Shown here: positions 32,485 through 41,254 of the stretch, piece by piece
Numbering within the stretch: position 1 is the first letter of the stretch
Layout: each line of letters begins with the position of its first letter
Source: Acidiparvus fluvialis
Lineage (GTDB): Bacteria; Acidobacteriota; Holophagae; Holophagales; Holophagaceae
Direction of reading: 5' to 3'
Assembly: GCA_041263285.1 (NCBI GenBank)
Contig: JBFSVS010000005.1
Location: 1 to 60,945, forward strand
DNA: 60,945 bases
Notes under the pieces: model-generated
Told to the model about the DNA's origin: nothing
What the model saw: the letters and a program-made list of their open reading frames with translations, nothing else
Database searches by the model: none
Made by a program: the position numbers and the translations under genes

Positions 32485-34419
32485 GTGTCTGATCTTGAGA
32501 GTCTGTCCTCAGAATCGCGTCGTTTCTATCCTTCGGATGTATTCCAAAGAACTTCAAATCTATCGCGCCAAACACACACGCTTCTAATTAATCAATTCAA
32601 AGAAAACCGCCTGGGGACTTGGGGGCGTCTAGCGCGAGAAGAGCTCCTTTGGGATACCGATTTCCAAACGATTTATAGTGGAACGTTTAAAGATCCTCGT
32701 TGGTTCGAGGATGGTTATCTCAATGCATCCGTCCAATGTTTAGATCGATGGATCCACACCCCCACCGCCCAAAAGACAGCACTGATCTTTGAGGGTGAGC
32801 CGGGCGATCAGCAAAGTCTCACTTATCAAGATCTATTCATGCAAGTGAATCAGCTGGCCGCCACACTTCGCAACTTGGGCATTCAAAAAGGGGATCGAGT
32901 GGCTATTTATCTCCCGCTGATACCCGAAATGATCATTACCGTGTTAGCGTGCGCACGCGTGGGGGCCACTCATTCAGTCGTGTTTGCAGGCTTTTCTGCT
33001 GAATCACTCGCCAATAGAATTAATGATGCAGGTGCCCGATTACTCATTACTGCGGATGGCGGATGGCGTAAAGGTGAGGCCCTACCGCTTAAAAATATCT
33101 CAGATCAAGCGATAGCACAGTCGCCCACTATCGAGAAGGTTATCGTCGTTCAACGAACAGGGCAAACGGTCTCAATGGATCCCCAACGAGATCATTGGTG
33201 GTCAGATCTTTTAACCAAAGCCGATTTATCTAAGAGCTATCCAGAATCCGTCTCCGCTGAACATCCTTTATTTTTGCTGTACACATCGGGGTCAACTGGA
33301 AAACCTAAGGGGATACAGCACGGGACAGCGGGTTATCTTTTATGGGCGAAGCTGACCACTCGATGGGTGCTTGATTTAAAACCTAGCGATGTATATTGGT
33401 GTACGGCGGATGTAGGTTGGATCACAGGCCATAGTTATGTTATTTACGGGCCCCTTCAAGAGGGCGGAACGATTTTTATCTATGAAGGTAATCCGGTTCA
33501 CCCAAAACCGGACCGTTTTTGGTCACTCATTGAAAAATATCGGATCTCTATTTTTTATACGGCACCAACGGCGATTCGAACTTTTATTCGGCACGGTAAG
33601 GATTACCTTAAAAAACATGATTTGTCCTCATTGAGGCTGTTGGGATCCGTAGGTGAGCCGATTAACCCCGAAGCTTGGCTTTGGTACTACCAAGAAGTTG
33701 GCGGGGGTCGATGTCCGATTGTCGATACGTGGTGGCAAACCGAAACAGGTGGAATGATGATTGCTCCAATACCAGGGGTTCACACCACCATTCCAGGCAG
33801 TGCTATTCAGCCCCTACCCGGCATTGAAATCGACATTCAAGACCGTGATGGCCATTCTCAAGAGTCTGGATTCCTCGTGATCACGTCAAGTTGGCCCTCT
33901 CAACTCAGAGGAATTTGGGGCGATCATGAGCGATATCAGAAGACCTATCATGACGAAATAAAAGGGGTTTATTTTTCCGGCGATGGAGCTCGTCGTGATA
34001 GCGAGGGAAATATTTGGCTCATGGGTCGTGTCGATGATGTCCTCAATGTTTCAGGACATCGACTGGGAACCGCTGAAATTGAAAGTGCAATTGTAGCCCA
34101 TCCCTGTGTCGCGGAAGCAGCGGTCGTGGGTCGACCCGATGCAATTAAAGGTGAGGGGATTGTTGCATTCATAACCCTCAAATCAGGAATGACTACTACC
34201 GAAGAAGAGTTAAAGGCCCATGTCACACGAGAAATTGGAGCCTTAGCTCGTCCAGACGAAATTCGCTTTGCAGAAGGGCTTCCCAAAACACGGAGTGGGA
34301 AGATTATGCGGCGCTTACTAAGGGATTTAGCCCGAGGAGAAGACTCTCATCAAGATACCAGCACCCTTGAAGATCTTAGAGTGGTTGAGAAACTGCGAAA
34401 GGATGATGCTGAAGAATGA
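32485..34419 (+). CDS. acs: Acetyl-CoA synthetase
   Basis: The protein (about 644 residues, close to the usual 650) has the adenylate-forming core YTSGSTGKPKG, TADVGWITGHSYVIYGPL, WWQTETGG and GRVDDVLNVSGHRLGTAEIE. The C-terminal PKTRSGKIMRR has the lysine that is acetylated to switch the enzyme off. It makes acetyl-CoA from acetate. I start at the GTG at 32485, which has AGGA seven bases upstream; a TTG at 32479 is also possible. It is last in the run after the arginine genes and converges on punA. Confidence 0.94.
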   Translation: MSDLESLSSESRRFYPSDVFQRTSNLSRQTHTLLINQFKENRLGTWGRLAREELLWDTDFQTIYSGTFKDPRWFEDGYLNASVQCLDRWIHTPTAQKTALIFEGEPGDQQSLTYQDLFMQVNQLAATLRNLGIQKGDRVAIYLPLIPEMIITVLACARVGATHSVVFAGFSAESLANRINDAGARLLITADGGWRKGEALPLKNISDQAIAQSPTIEKVIVVQRTGQTVSMDPQRDHWWSDLLTKADLSKSYPESVSAEHPLFLLYTSGSTGKPKGIQHGTAGYLLWAKLTTRWVLDLKPSDVYWCTADVGWITGHSYVIYGPLQEGGTIFIYEGNPVHPKPDRFWSLIEKYRISIFYTAPTAIRTFIRHGKDYLKKHDLSSLRLLGSVGEPINPEAWLWYYQEVGGGRCPIVDTWWQTETGGMMIAPIPGVHTTIPGSAIQPLPGIEIDIQDRDGHSQESGFLVITSSWPSQLRGIWGDHERYQKTYHDEIKGVYFSGDGARRDSEGNIWLMGRVDDVLNVSGHRLGTAEIESAIVAHPCVAEAAVVGRPDAIKGEGIVAFITLKSGMTTTEEELKAHVTREIGALARPDEIRFAEGLPKTRSGKIMRRLLRDLARGEDSHQDTSTLEDLRVVEKLRKDDAEE

Positions 34420-34421
34420 TT

Positions 34422-35240
34422 TTAAATAACAAGATCCCGTATAAATTGACGAACAACAGCCTGAAAATCATGGGCGGCTTGTTGGCCTGCTGCTAGTACT
34501 TCGTGATGAGTCAGGGGGGTGGGGAGCATCCCTGCACCCATATTGCATAAACAACTAATACCTGCAACTTTCAACCCTGCATGACCTGCCGAAATCACCT
34601 CAGGGACCGTACTCATACCCACCGCATCTGCTCCTAGGGTTCGAAAAGCACGTATTTCAGCTGGTGTTTCGTAAGAAGGGCCCAATACGCCAATATAAAC
34701 TCCTTCTTGAACTTTTTTTCCAACCTTCAAGGCAGCTGATTGTATTTGTTTGCGCAATTCTGGGTTGTAAACATTAGACATGTCTGGAAATCGTGGGCCT
34801 ACTGAATTATTAGGTCCCAACAAAGGGTTCGTTCCTGTGAAATTAATGTGGTCTTTGATAATCATCAATTCACCCACTTGATACGAGGGATTTATCGCTC
34901 CTGCAGCATTGGTATGAAGCACCATTTGAATGCCTAGTGAAGCATATAAATACATAGGGGCGGTGACTATCGACATCGGATGACCTTCATAGAAATGAAA
35001 TCGACCTGATTGAAGAACTACTTTTTTTCCCTCAAGTTCACAAAACAGCATTTCTCCGGTATGACCTTCCACCGTCTGCTCAGGAAATCCAGGGAGCTCG
35101 CTAAATCTTATTAGAACTCCTTCTTGAGCTTCTGTACTCTTCATGAGTGAGCCCAAACCCGATCCCAAAACAATGGCAGCTTCGGGAATAAAGGGTATTC
35201 GCTTCGAAAGAGCTTGTGAGGCTGCCCGCAGCATACTCAT
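34422..35240 (-). CDS. punA: Purine nucleoside phosphorylase (trimeric, type I)
   Basis: The 272-residue protein has IVLGSGLGSLMK (phosphate loop), GRFHFYEGH, HTNAAGAINP, YIGVLGPSYETPAEI, DAVGMSTVPEVI and the Asn of CNMGAGM. It phosphorolyses inosine and guanosine in salvage. Its ATG shares one base with the stop of the upstream lipoprotein gene (TGATG), so the two are translationally coupled, an odd pairing. Confidence 0.95.
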   Translation of the reverse strand: MSMLRAASQALSKRIPFIPEAAIVLGSGLGSLMKSTEAQEGVLIRFSELPGFPEQTVEGHTGEMLFCELEGKKVVLQSGRFHFYEGHPMSIVTAPMYLYASLGIQMVLHTNAAGAINPSYQVGELMIIKDHINFTGTNPLLGPNNSVGPRFPDMSNVYNPELRKQIQSAALKVGKKVQEGVYIGVLGPSYETPAEIRAFRTLGADAVGMSTVPEVISAGHAGLKVAGISCLCNMGAGMLPTPLTHHEVLAAGQQAAHDFQAVVRQFIRDLVI

Positions 35241-37180
35241 CAGTTCGTTGGGGTTAAAGTCACCGTCACGGTATGTGCCGGGAGAGTCGTGAGAGGACTA
35301 TTGATACGAAATGAAAAAGTATGAATAACGGCATTCGCACTATTACCCCTGAGGACAATCCGAGTGGGATTCGTGGTTCCAGGATAAGTGTATTTATAGC
35401 CCGCCGTGGGGATATCAAGGGTGATCGATCCGGAGGGCAAAGCAATAGAGGAATTCACCGTCAGAAAGTATGCAGTATCTTTTGATAAAGCCAGACGACC
35501 AAGGGCGATTTCACCCTCAGACGCATTAGGATAGATACCGCTTAAACTTTGTGCATTTGCCATTGTAAAAGAAATTGAAGGTAAGGTCGTGGGAGTCCCA
35601 AAAATATAATTAATGGAACTATAGTCTTGGACGAAACGGATGACTGGAATTGTATTAATCACTGGACGTGGCCATACAATGTTGAACGGACCAAGAAGGG
35701 ATGTCAGGGCACTATCGGTGAAAATGGATGCAAGATCAACAGAATCGGCAGCAGTTTTAACCTCTTGGAGACGAGATAATTGTCGATAGATGTTAGGGCA
35801 ATCTTGTGAAAGCGAGTCAAACGATGTAAAGAAATACTTAAGCGTCTTAATTGAATCTAATTTAGCCCAATCTGAAGGGCTTCCTGGAGAAGTTATAGAA
35901 TTCCCCTTGAGAAGAATTTCCCAACCAAGTGCAGTAATGACTGGGGCCGAATAAGGACTTCTGTCATTGGAGGAGAGTCCACCAATATTTCGAATATCGC
36001 GAACTGTAATTCCCCCTAAAAAAGTATCTGAGAAATAAGGAGAAGTCAGAGTGGAGGCTATCATCAAATCCGCATGACCCTGAAGGTATGCCAGCATAGG
36101 ATGAAGATGGGTCAAAGTAAGCGTTTCTGGCAAGGTCGGCATCACTGGTGTGATGCCCTTCATGAAGTTGGTACCCAATGCCATATAGCTGAACATCATA
36201 TTTCGGGCTACTAAACCCATAATGACGGATTCATCCCACGCATCATCATTGCTTACTGAACCACCGAGAGTGCCAAAATAATGAAGGCGTCCGGTACTTG
36301 CATTAAAAGCAGAGTTGTTTCCGGTTGATGCGATTGGATAATTATTTTGATTGTAGTCTACATAACTTCCTCGGGCTTCCCTACGCCCTGGAAGATAGTG
36401 AAGATCCAAGACCTCTGATGAAACCGAAGAACTGTATAGATTCTCCACTTTATAGATGGAATCCAATATGGCTAAGATGCGACTACCCGACCCTACTGCT
36501 TCCATTGTTGAAGAAGAGAGTCCTGAAGCAATACCGGTCGAAGGATCTGTAGAGACATCAGACAAGATCCACTTGTCAGATAAACCCACCGTAAAATCAA
36601 CCGTTGCTGTCGTGGTTGTCGGACTTGAAGACGGTAAGAGATTTGTGGACGTTGCCGGAGTTCCATCAACAGCTTTTCGCAAAGTATAGCGAAGCCTTTT
36701 GGGGGCCGGTATTGAGCTTTGAATGCCATTTGGATCCCCAATGAGATTTACGGGATCAACATTTCCTTGGGTAAACTCAGAAGTAAGCTGAACCATCAGG
36801 GGTTTGCCTTGAGGAAGAGTAAAGGCGTATTTTCCCGAGAGGTCAGTATAGGTATTCGAAATAAGTTTCCAATAATTAATAGAGGCACCTGTCGCGGGAG
36901 TCTCTGTAGTGTATTGATAGGCTCGGACATTAACTCTTCTTGCTGGTTGGGCGGTGAGATATTTTTCAGAATCTGTTTCAAGTCCCGTGGGTACACCCGA
37001 TGCATTTTTCAGGAGTGGAATGCGGGTAAAGGTGACTGTTCCACTGATGTTAGTGGTGGGTGCTGGCGGGGTTGAATCTGAATCAGAACTCGAACCCTTT
37101 GAGCAACCAGTAAGAAGCAGTGCCGCAAGAAGAAAAGATACAAAGTTGCAGTAATCAAATTTAGAATTTCTCTGGATCAT
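35240..37180 (-). CDS. Large lipoprotein of unknown function
   Basis: The ATG at 37180 has AGG five bases upstream. The 646-residue product has a signal peptide with lipobox LLTGC and then a Ser/Asp-rich linker. Residues ~45-140 look like a carboxypeptidase-regulatory-like beta domain (SGTVTFTRIP, then NTYTDLSGKYAFTLPQGKP). A long, mostly helical middle of unknown kind contains DLHYLPGRREARGSYVDYNQ, and a C-terminal beta domain ends THTVTVTLTPTN-like. I recognise no catalytic motif. It should be anchored in the envelope, probably the outer membrane. It has its own likely promoter and precedes punA with a one-base overlap. Confidence 0.75.
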   Translation of the reverse strand: MIQRNSKFDYCNFVSFLLAALLLTGCSKGSSSDSDSTPPAPTTNISGTVTFTRIPLLKNASGVPTGLETDSEKYLTAQPARRVNVRAYQYTTETPATGASINYWKLISNTYTDLSGKYAFTLPQGKPLMVQLTSEFTQGNVDPVNLIGDPNGIQSSIPAPKRLRYTLRKAVDGTPATSTNLLPSSSPTTTTATVDFTVGLSDKWILSDVSTDPSTGIASGLSSSTMEAVGSGSRILAILDSIYKVENLYSSSVSSEVLDLHYLPGRREARGSYVDYNQNNYPIASTGNNSAFNASTGRLHYFGTLGGSVSNDDAWDESVIMGLVARNMMFSYMALGTNFMKGITPVMPTLPETLTLTHLHPMLAYLQGHADLMIASTLTSPYFSDTFLGGITVRDIRNIGGLSSNDRSPYSAPVITALGWEILLKGNSITSPGSPSDWAKLDSIKTLKYFFTSFDSLSQDCPNIYRQLSRLQEVKTAADSVDLASIFTDSALTSLLGPFNIVWPRPVINTIPVIRFVQDYSSINYIFGTPTTLPSISFTMANAQSLSGIYPNASEGEIALGRLALSKDTAYFLTVNSSIALPSGSITLDIPTAGYKYTYPGTTNPTRIVLRGNSANAVIHTFSFRINSPLTTLPAHTVTVTLTPTN

Positions 37181-37232
37181 ACACACCTAGTGAGTAGAAC
37201 TAAATACTTAGGCTAACATACAGACCGTATTC

Positions 37233-37260
37233 ATTTTAAGACCGATACCATGGTTTACAA
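37233..37260 (-). promoter_or_regulatory. Candidate promoter of the lipoprotein-punA operon
   Basis: On the minus strand TTGTAA (37260-37255) and TAAAAT (37238-37233, 5 of 6 to consensus) are 16 bases apart. This predicts a leader of about 45 bases before the lipoprotein ATG at 37180. Confidence 0.45.
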
Positions 37261-37279
37261 GTAAGATGCCGAGAGTTCA

Positions 37280-38224
37280 TTAAAAGTTGCTTTTTTTTGT
37301 ACTTCTACCGATTTCAGCATTTCGAACTTGGAGCTCGCTCGGTATTTCTTCTTCATCATTGAGATACGGTAATGGATTTTGAGGAATACCTTCAGCGCGA
37401 AACTCAAAATGAAGATGGGGACCCGTTGCATTACCCGTTCGACCCACTTCAGCAATTTTTTGACCGCGAACAACTTCATCGCCTTTTTGGACAAGATTTC
37501 TTTTGTGATGTCCGTAAATGGTCTCGAATTCATTTCCGTGATTGATAACGATGTAATTACCGAGTTTTCGGTCTCGACCCACTCGTTCCACAGTTCCATC
37601 GAGCGCCGCATACACGTTAGTTCCCGTCGGAGCGGTGAGATCGATTCCCTGATGACTGCCTTGATAGCGAATCCTTTTTTTGAGTCCGTTGGCAAGTTTC
37701 ACTGTGGCCGAGCGAATGCGTGGACCCCATGCAGAACTGATTGATCTCGTTTCCACAGGCCACAGAAGATCTACCGTGTCCAAGGTTACATTTTTTATTT
37801 TGGCCACCAAGCGACGAGAGAAGGTCAACGAAGGATCTGACTCTGAATTAATGGGAGCCACACCCAGTAAGTTAATAGAGACAAGCCGTGGAGAAATTTC
37901 ACTACTGGGCAGAGAGGGAAGAGACTGCTTCGAGGGCACTATAGAAAACTGATTTTTACTAGTCTTGATTGATCTTTTAGAATTTGATGGGATCTTAATT
38001 TTTTGTCCTATTTTCAGGTGACTTGGGTCCAGCCCATCATTGAGATCCATAATAGATTTCCGACTTACGTTCATTCGACGGGCAATTCCAGTAAGGGTGT
38101 CTCCCGAGCGAACCGTCACCTGAGTGAAAGGGGTTAGTTCCCTAGTCTGTAGAGTTGAACCCATTAGGCTCAAGGAGCCCATAAATAGAGCCATCCTCAG
38201 GGTTTGAGTAAAGGAAAAAGGCAA
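37280..38224 (-). CDS. LysM-M23 peptidoglycan endopeptidase
   Basis: The 314-residue protein has a signal peptide-like N-terminus and a LysM domain (residues 35-80, TVRSGDTLTGIARRMNVS to LKIGQKIKIP). A linker and an M23 domain follow with HQGIDL and GPHLHFEF, whose histidines and aspartate bind zinc, as well as YGHHKRN. All metal and catalytic residues look present, so it should be an active endopeptidase on cell-wall cross-links rather than an inactive NlpD/EnvC type. The TTG start at 38224 has GGAG five bases upstream and is preferred. Confidence 0.88.
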   Translation of the reverse strand: MPFSFTQTLRMALFMGSLSLMGSTLQTRELTPFTQVTVRSGDTLTGIARRMNVSRKSIMDLNDGLDPSHLKIGQKIKIPSNSKRSIKTSKNQFSIVPSKQSLPSLPSSEISPRLVSINLLGVAPINSESDPSLTFSRRLVAKIKNVTLDTVDLLWPVETRSISSAWGPRIRSATVKLANGLKKRIRYQGSHQGIDLTAPTGTNVYAALDGTVERVGRDRKLGNYIVINHGNEFETIYGHHKRNLVQKGDEVVRGQKIAEVGRTGNATGPHLHFEFRAEGIPQNPLPYLNDEEEIPSELQVRNAEIGRSTKKSNF

Positions 38225-38298
38225 GATATCTCCGAAATCATTCAGGCGAAGCGCTACAAAGGCCTACCCTTAATTTTACTTGGTAATAGGGCAATTCC

Positions 38299-38817
38299 CT
38301 ACGTCAAATTTGAGGGGGGTTTCCAGGGGCAAATATCCCAAGAATTAGCGATAATTCCTGATTTTCCCCCTGACTTAAACAATAACTGAATAGGCCCTAA
38401 CGTCATCGAGTGGCTGACTGCCTTTAGCATATCGTAGAGATTCAATAGACCAATGGCTACTCCATGTAGAGCTTCCATTTCTACACCCGTCTTACCTTGA
38501 GCTTGAACCGTGACACACAGCCATGCGCGATATTGCTCTGCGTCTAGATGATGATCGATTTGAATATTTTCGATCACGACTGAATGGCAGAGACTAATAT
38601 TGAGAGGTGTGGCTTTGACTCCCGCTGTCGCCCCCAAGTGGGCAACTTCCCATGGATCTCCTTTAGTGGTCGAACCCTGTTGGAGCACACTAACAATATC
38701 CGGAGTCAGCTGTAAATAACCTGCGGCGACAGAGACACGAGCGGTTGAAACCTTATGGCTAATATCCACCATTTGAGGTCTGCCGTCTTGGTTGAAATGG
38801 GAGAGTTTAGAGGACAT
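38299..38817 (-). CDS. moaC: Cyclic pyranopterin monophosphate synthase MoaC
   Basis: The 172-residue protein opens LSHFNQDGRPQMVDIS and has TTKGDPWEVA (catalytic Lys), LCHSVVIENIQID (active-site His), GKTGVEMEALHGV and YDMLKAVS (second catalytic Lys). These match MoaC, which completes cyclic pyranopterin in molybdenum-cofactor synthesis. About ten extra residues end the protein. It is divergent for the family (LGATAGVKAT in place of the usual AGIxAAK), and no other moa or moe gene is nearby. Its start overlaps the end of the HAD gene by 11 bases. Confidence 0.86.
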   Translation of the reverse strand: MSSKLSHFNQDGRPQMVDISHKVSTARVSVAAGYLQLTPDIVSVLQQGSTTKGDPWEVAHLGATAGVKATPLNISLCHSVVIENIQIDHHLDAEQYRAWLCVTVQAQGKTGVEMEALHGVAIGLLNLYDMLKAVSHSMTLGPIQLLFKSGGKSGIIANSWDICPWKPPSNLT

Positions 38818-39460
38818 AAGCCCTCAGCACATCGCATAAATCTTCTACCGTGTTAACCGTGGCTAGGGGTCTCTCTTGGCTTAACAGCTCACGGGAGTGA
38901 AAACCATAGGTGACAGCAATGGAAGGAACACTCGCTTGGTGGGCCATCTGTAAATCATAGACAGTATCACCTATCATCACGATCTCATCAGGAGTACATC
39001 CAAAATAATTGTTGATTTGATGCAAACTCTCTGGATGAGGCTTAGTAAATGTGACATCATCGGGAGTCACATAAATATCAAAAAAAGACTCCCAACCAAA
39101 GCGTTTTAATTCACGCTCTAGCGGTATCCGTCGTTTTGAAGTGGCGAGACTCATGCGTATTTTTTCACTCTGAAGTTCGTTCAATAAACTATGAATACCT
39201 TCGAAGGGATGAATGAGGTGTAGGTTTTCTGCGTAGGGATAACTTCGGTAAGCCTTGACAACATCCTCTACTTTAAGCCCAAGAGGGGTGAAGGTTTTAA
39301 TAATGCCTTCTTCTACAGGAAGTCCTACGCATGCCAGCCAATCAATAGCTACAGATTCAGGTAGTCCTAGCGTCTCGAGGGCATGAGTCATGCCGGCTCT
39401 AATAAGGGGGCGACTATCGACTAGTGTTCCGTCAAAATCCCAAGCAATATATTTCATCAT
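38807..39460 (-). CDS. HAD-superfamily phosphatase, phosphoglycolate phosphatase-like
   Basis: The roughly 217-residue protein has motif I DFDGTLVDS, motif II SLATSKRR, motif III Lys in FTKPHPES and motif IV MIGDTVYDLQMAHQ, with a helical cap between I and II. This is the Gph/PpaX branch, acting on a small phosphorylated metabolite that I cannot name. Tandem ATGs at 39460 and 39457 are both possible starts. It lies a few bases after the symporter gene and overlaps moaC. Confidence 0.85.
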   Translation of the reverse strand: MMKYIAWDFDGTLVDSRPLIRAGMTHALETLGLPESVAIDWLACVGLPVEEGIIKTFTPLGLKVEDVVKAYRSYPYAENLHLIHPFEGIHSLLNELQSEKIRMSLATSKRRIPLERELKRFGWESFFDIYVTPDDVTFTKPHPESLHQINNYFGCTPDEIVMIGDTVYDLQMAHQASVPSIAVTYGFHSRELLSQERPLATVNTVEDLCDVLRAYVL

Positions 39461-39468
39461 CAATTTGT

Positions 39469-40800
39469 TCAGATATTGTCGGATGTTTCAGGCTGACCTA
39501 AAACCCCTTCCCATTTTGCAATGACCACCGTCGCTAATCCATTGCCCATCACATTGATTGCCGTTCGAGCCATATCCATAATTTCATCGACGGCTAACAG
39601 CATCGCAATACCCGCTTCTCCGGGAAGCTGAAAACTAGCGATGGTAGCTGCAATAATTACCAAGGTTGCTCGAGGGACCCCTGCGACACCCTTCGAAGTG
39701 AGCATGAAAGCAAAAACCATCATGAACTGTGTTCCCAAAGACATAGCGGGAAAAGTCACCGGATCAGCAGCATGGGCTGCTTGAGCAATTGTTAAACTTG
39801 CCAGAACAAGATAGAGAGTAGAGCCATCAAGATTGAAACTGTATCCTGTGGGAATTACAAATGAGGCTACGCGACGTGGAACACCAAATCGGACCATAGA
39901 TTCTAGTAATTTAGGAAGTGCGGATTCCGAACTAGCAGTCGAAAAAGCAGTAATGACTGGGTCGCTGATGGCTTTCAAGAAGGAAAAGACTTTAACTTTG
40001 CAGATCCACATGATAGGAACAAATACCAATATAAATAAAATAAACAACGCAAAATAAAGACTTCCCACGAGAACACTGTATTGCTTTAATAAATGGCCGA
40101 CTGCGGGCCACCCTTGAAGGAAAACACCCCCAACTTGATGACCCGCCGCCATATGACTCACGTTGTAAGCCATGGCTCCAAAGACACCTAAGGGGGTAAG
40201 TGTCATCACCATATCGGTGTACTTGAACATAACTTGAGCTACTGAGTCAAAGAAAGCAGTTATTGATTTCCCTTTTTCTCCCACACGCGTCAGGGCAATA
40301 CCAAAGAGCACGGCAAAAATAACCACAGGTAAGATATCCCCTTCGACGGCATGCTTGTAAAAATTAGATGGGAAGGCATGCAATAAAATATCCCAACCAC
40401 TTTTAGCCTGACTCAGTACAACCGCTGAATGACCTGATAAATCTAGGGGAAGATTTTTCCCAGGTTGGATCCAATTAGCCACCCCTAATCCAATAAACAG
40501 AGCAATCGTGGTCACAATTTCAAAGTAAATAAGAGCTTTTCCTCCCATACGGCCTACAGCCTTGATATCACCTGTCTGAGCAATGCCAATGATGATTGTG
40601 CTGACCAACAAGGGAATAATGAGACTTTTAATAAGGCTGATGAATGCTTTGGAAAGAAATTTGAAAAATTGATAGGCCCAAGGATACTGATCAGAGGGAA
40701 AGAAGCCTCCAAGAATAATACCCAAAAGAAGTCCGATGAAAATCAAGGGGGTGCTTCTGAGGTACCAAGGGCGTCGATTAGGAGAGAGCAATTTGTCCAT
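39469..40800 (-). CDS. Dicarboxylate/amino-acid:cation symporter (DAACS family)
   Basis: The 443-residue membrane protein has the GltPh/DctA core: STASSESALPKLLE (HP1 serine-rich loop), SFNLDGSTLYLVLA (TM7) and MLTSKGVAGVPRA (HP2), followed by LLAVDEIMDMARTAINVMGNG (TM8 substrate Asp, Arg and Asn). The Arg in TM8 is typical of carriers of acidic amino acids such as glutamate or aspartate, so glutamate/aspartate uptake is the best guess; C4-dicarboxylates are the alternative. First gene of a short minus-strand run with the HAD and moaC genes. Confidence 0.9.
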   Translation of the reverse strand: MDKLLSPNRRPWYLRSTPLIFIGLLLGIILGGFFPSDQYPWAYQFFKFLSKAFISLIKSLIIPLLVSTIIIGIAQTGDIKAVGRMGGKALIYFEIVTTIALFIGLGVANWIQPGKNLPLDLSGHSAVVLSQAKSGWDILLHAFPSNFYKHAVEGDILPVVIFAVLFGIALTRVGEKGKSITAFFDSVAQVMFKYTDMVMTLTPLGVFGAMAYNVSHMAAGHQVGGVFLQGWPAVGHLLKQYSVLVGSLYFALFILFILVFVPIMWICKVKVFSFLKAISDPVITAFSTASSESALPKLLESMVRFGVPRRVASFVIPTGYSFNLDGSTLYLVLASLTIAQAAHAADPVTFPAMSLGTQFMMVFAFMLTSKGVAGVPRATLVIIAATIASFQLPGEAGIAMLLAVDEIMDMARTAINVMGNGLATVVIAKWEGVLGQPETSDNI

Positions 40801-40843
40801 ATCCTAAGTTTCGCACAAAGCGTTTTTGCGTCAGAATAGAATA

Positions 40844-41221
40844 ATGAAAAATATACCAAAGATCGATGATCCAGGGGCATGGCGATGGGTTCTTATCGTA
40901 CTGCTCGTGCTTGAAAGACTAGCCGCTCACTATGGGTTTTCTCTAACCGATCCTTGGAGGACAGCTGCTTCTTGGGAATTTACCTTTGCCCTCTTATGGT
41001 CCTGGTTCGGATTACTTCCCCTGGCGCTGGTCCTACTTAAGAGAAGGAGTGGAGGATGGTTATGTGGACTTTCCACCCTCCTACTTTTAATCCGAACGTG
41101 CATTCCTCTCGCGGGTGAATACCCTTCCACGGGTGCGGTTTGGGTCCTTTTCCCCATCGCCCTCTCGCTGACTTTCATCTTTTTATATGATCAGTCTTTC
41201 TGGTCTACCGATTCAAGATAA
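40844..41221 (+). CDS. Small membrane protein of unknown function
   Basis: From the ATG at 40844 the product is 125 residues with about four tryptophan-rich hydrophobic segments and short loops (VLERLAAHYGFSLTDPWRTA near the start). No known family is recognised. A weak ribosome site and a TTG alternative at 40826 leave the start uncertain. It is divergent from the symporter and precedes the desaturase by 33 bases. Confidence 0.55.
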   Translation: MKNIPKIDDPGAWRWVLIVLLVLERLAAHYGFSLTDPWRTAASWEFTFALLWSWFGLLPLALVLLKRRSGGWLCGLSTLLLLIRTCIPLAGEYPSTGAVWVLFPIALSLTFIFLYDQSFWSTDSR

Positions 41222-41254
41222 GATCAAACTTATCCCCTTAAAATCAGAGAGCGC

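Noticed and set aside
37255..37695. Minus-strand open frame of 146 codons overlapping the M23 peptidase gene
   Set aside because: It lies in another frame of the same strand within a clear LysM-M23 gene, and its composition looks like a shadow with no family motifs.
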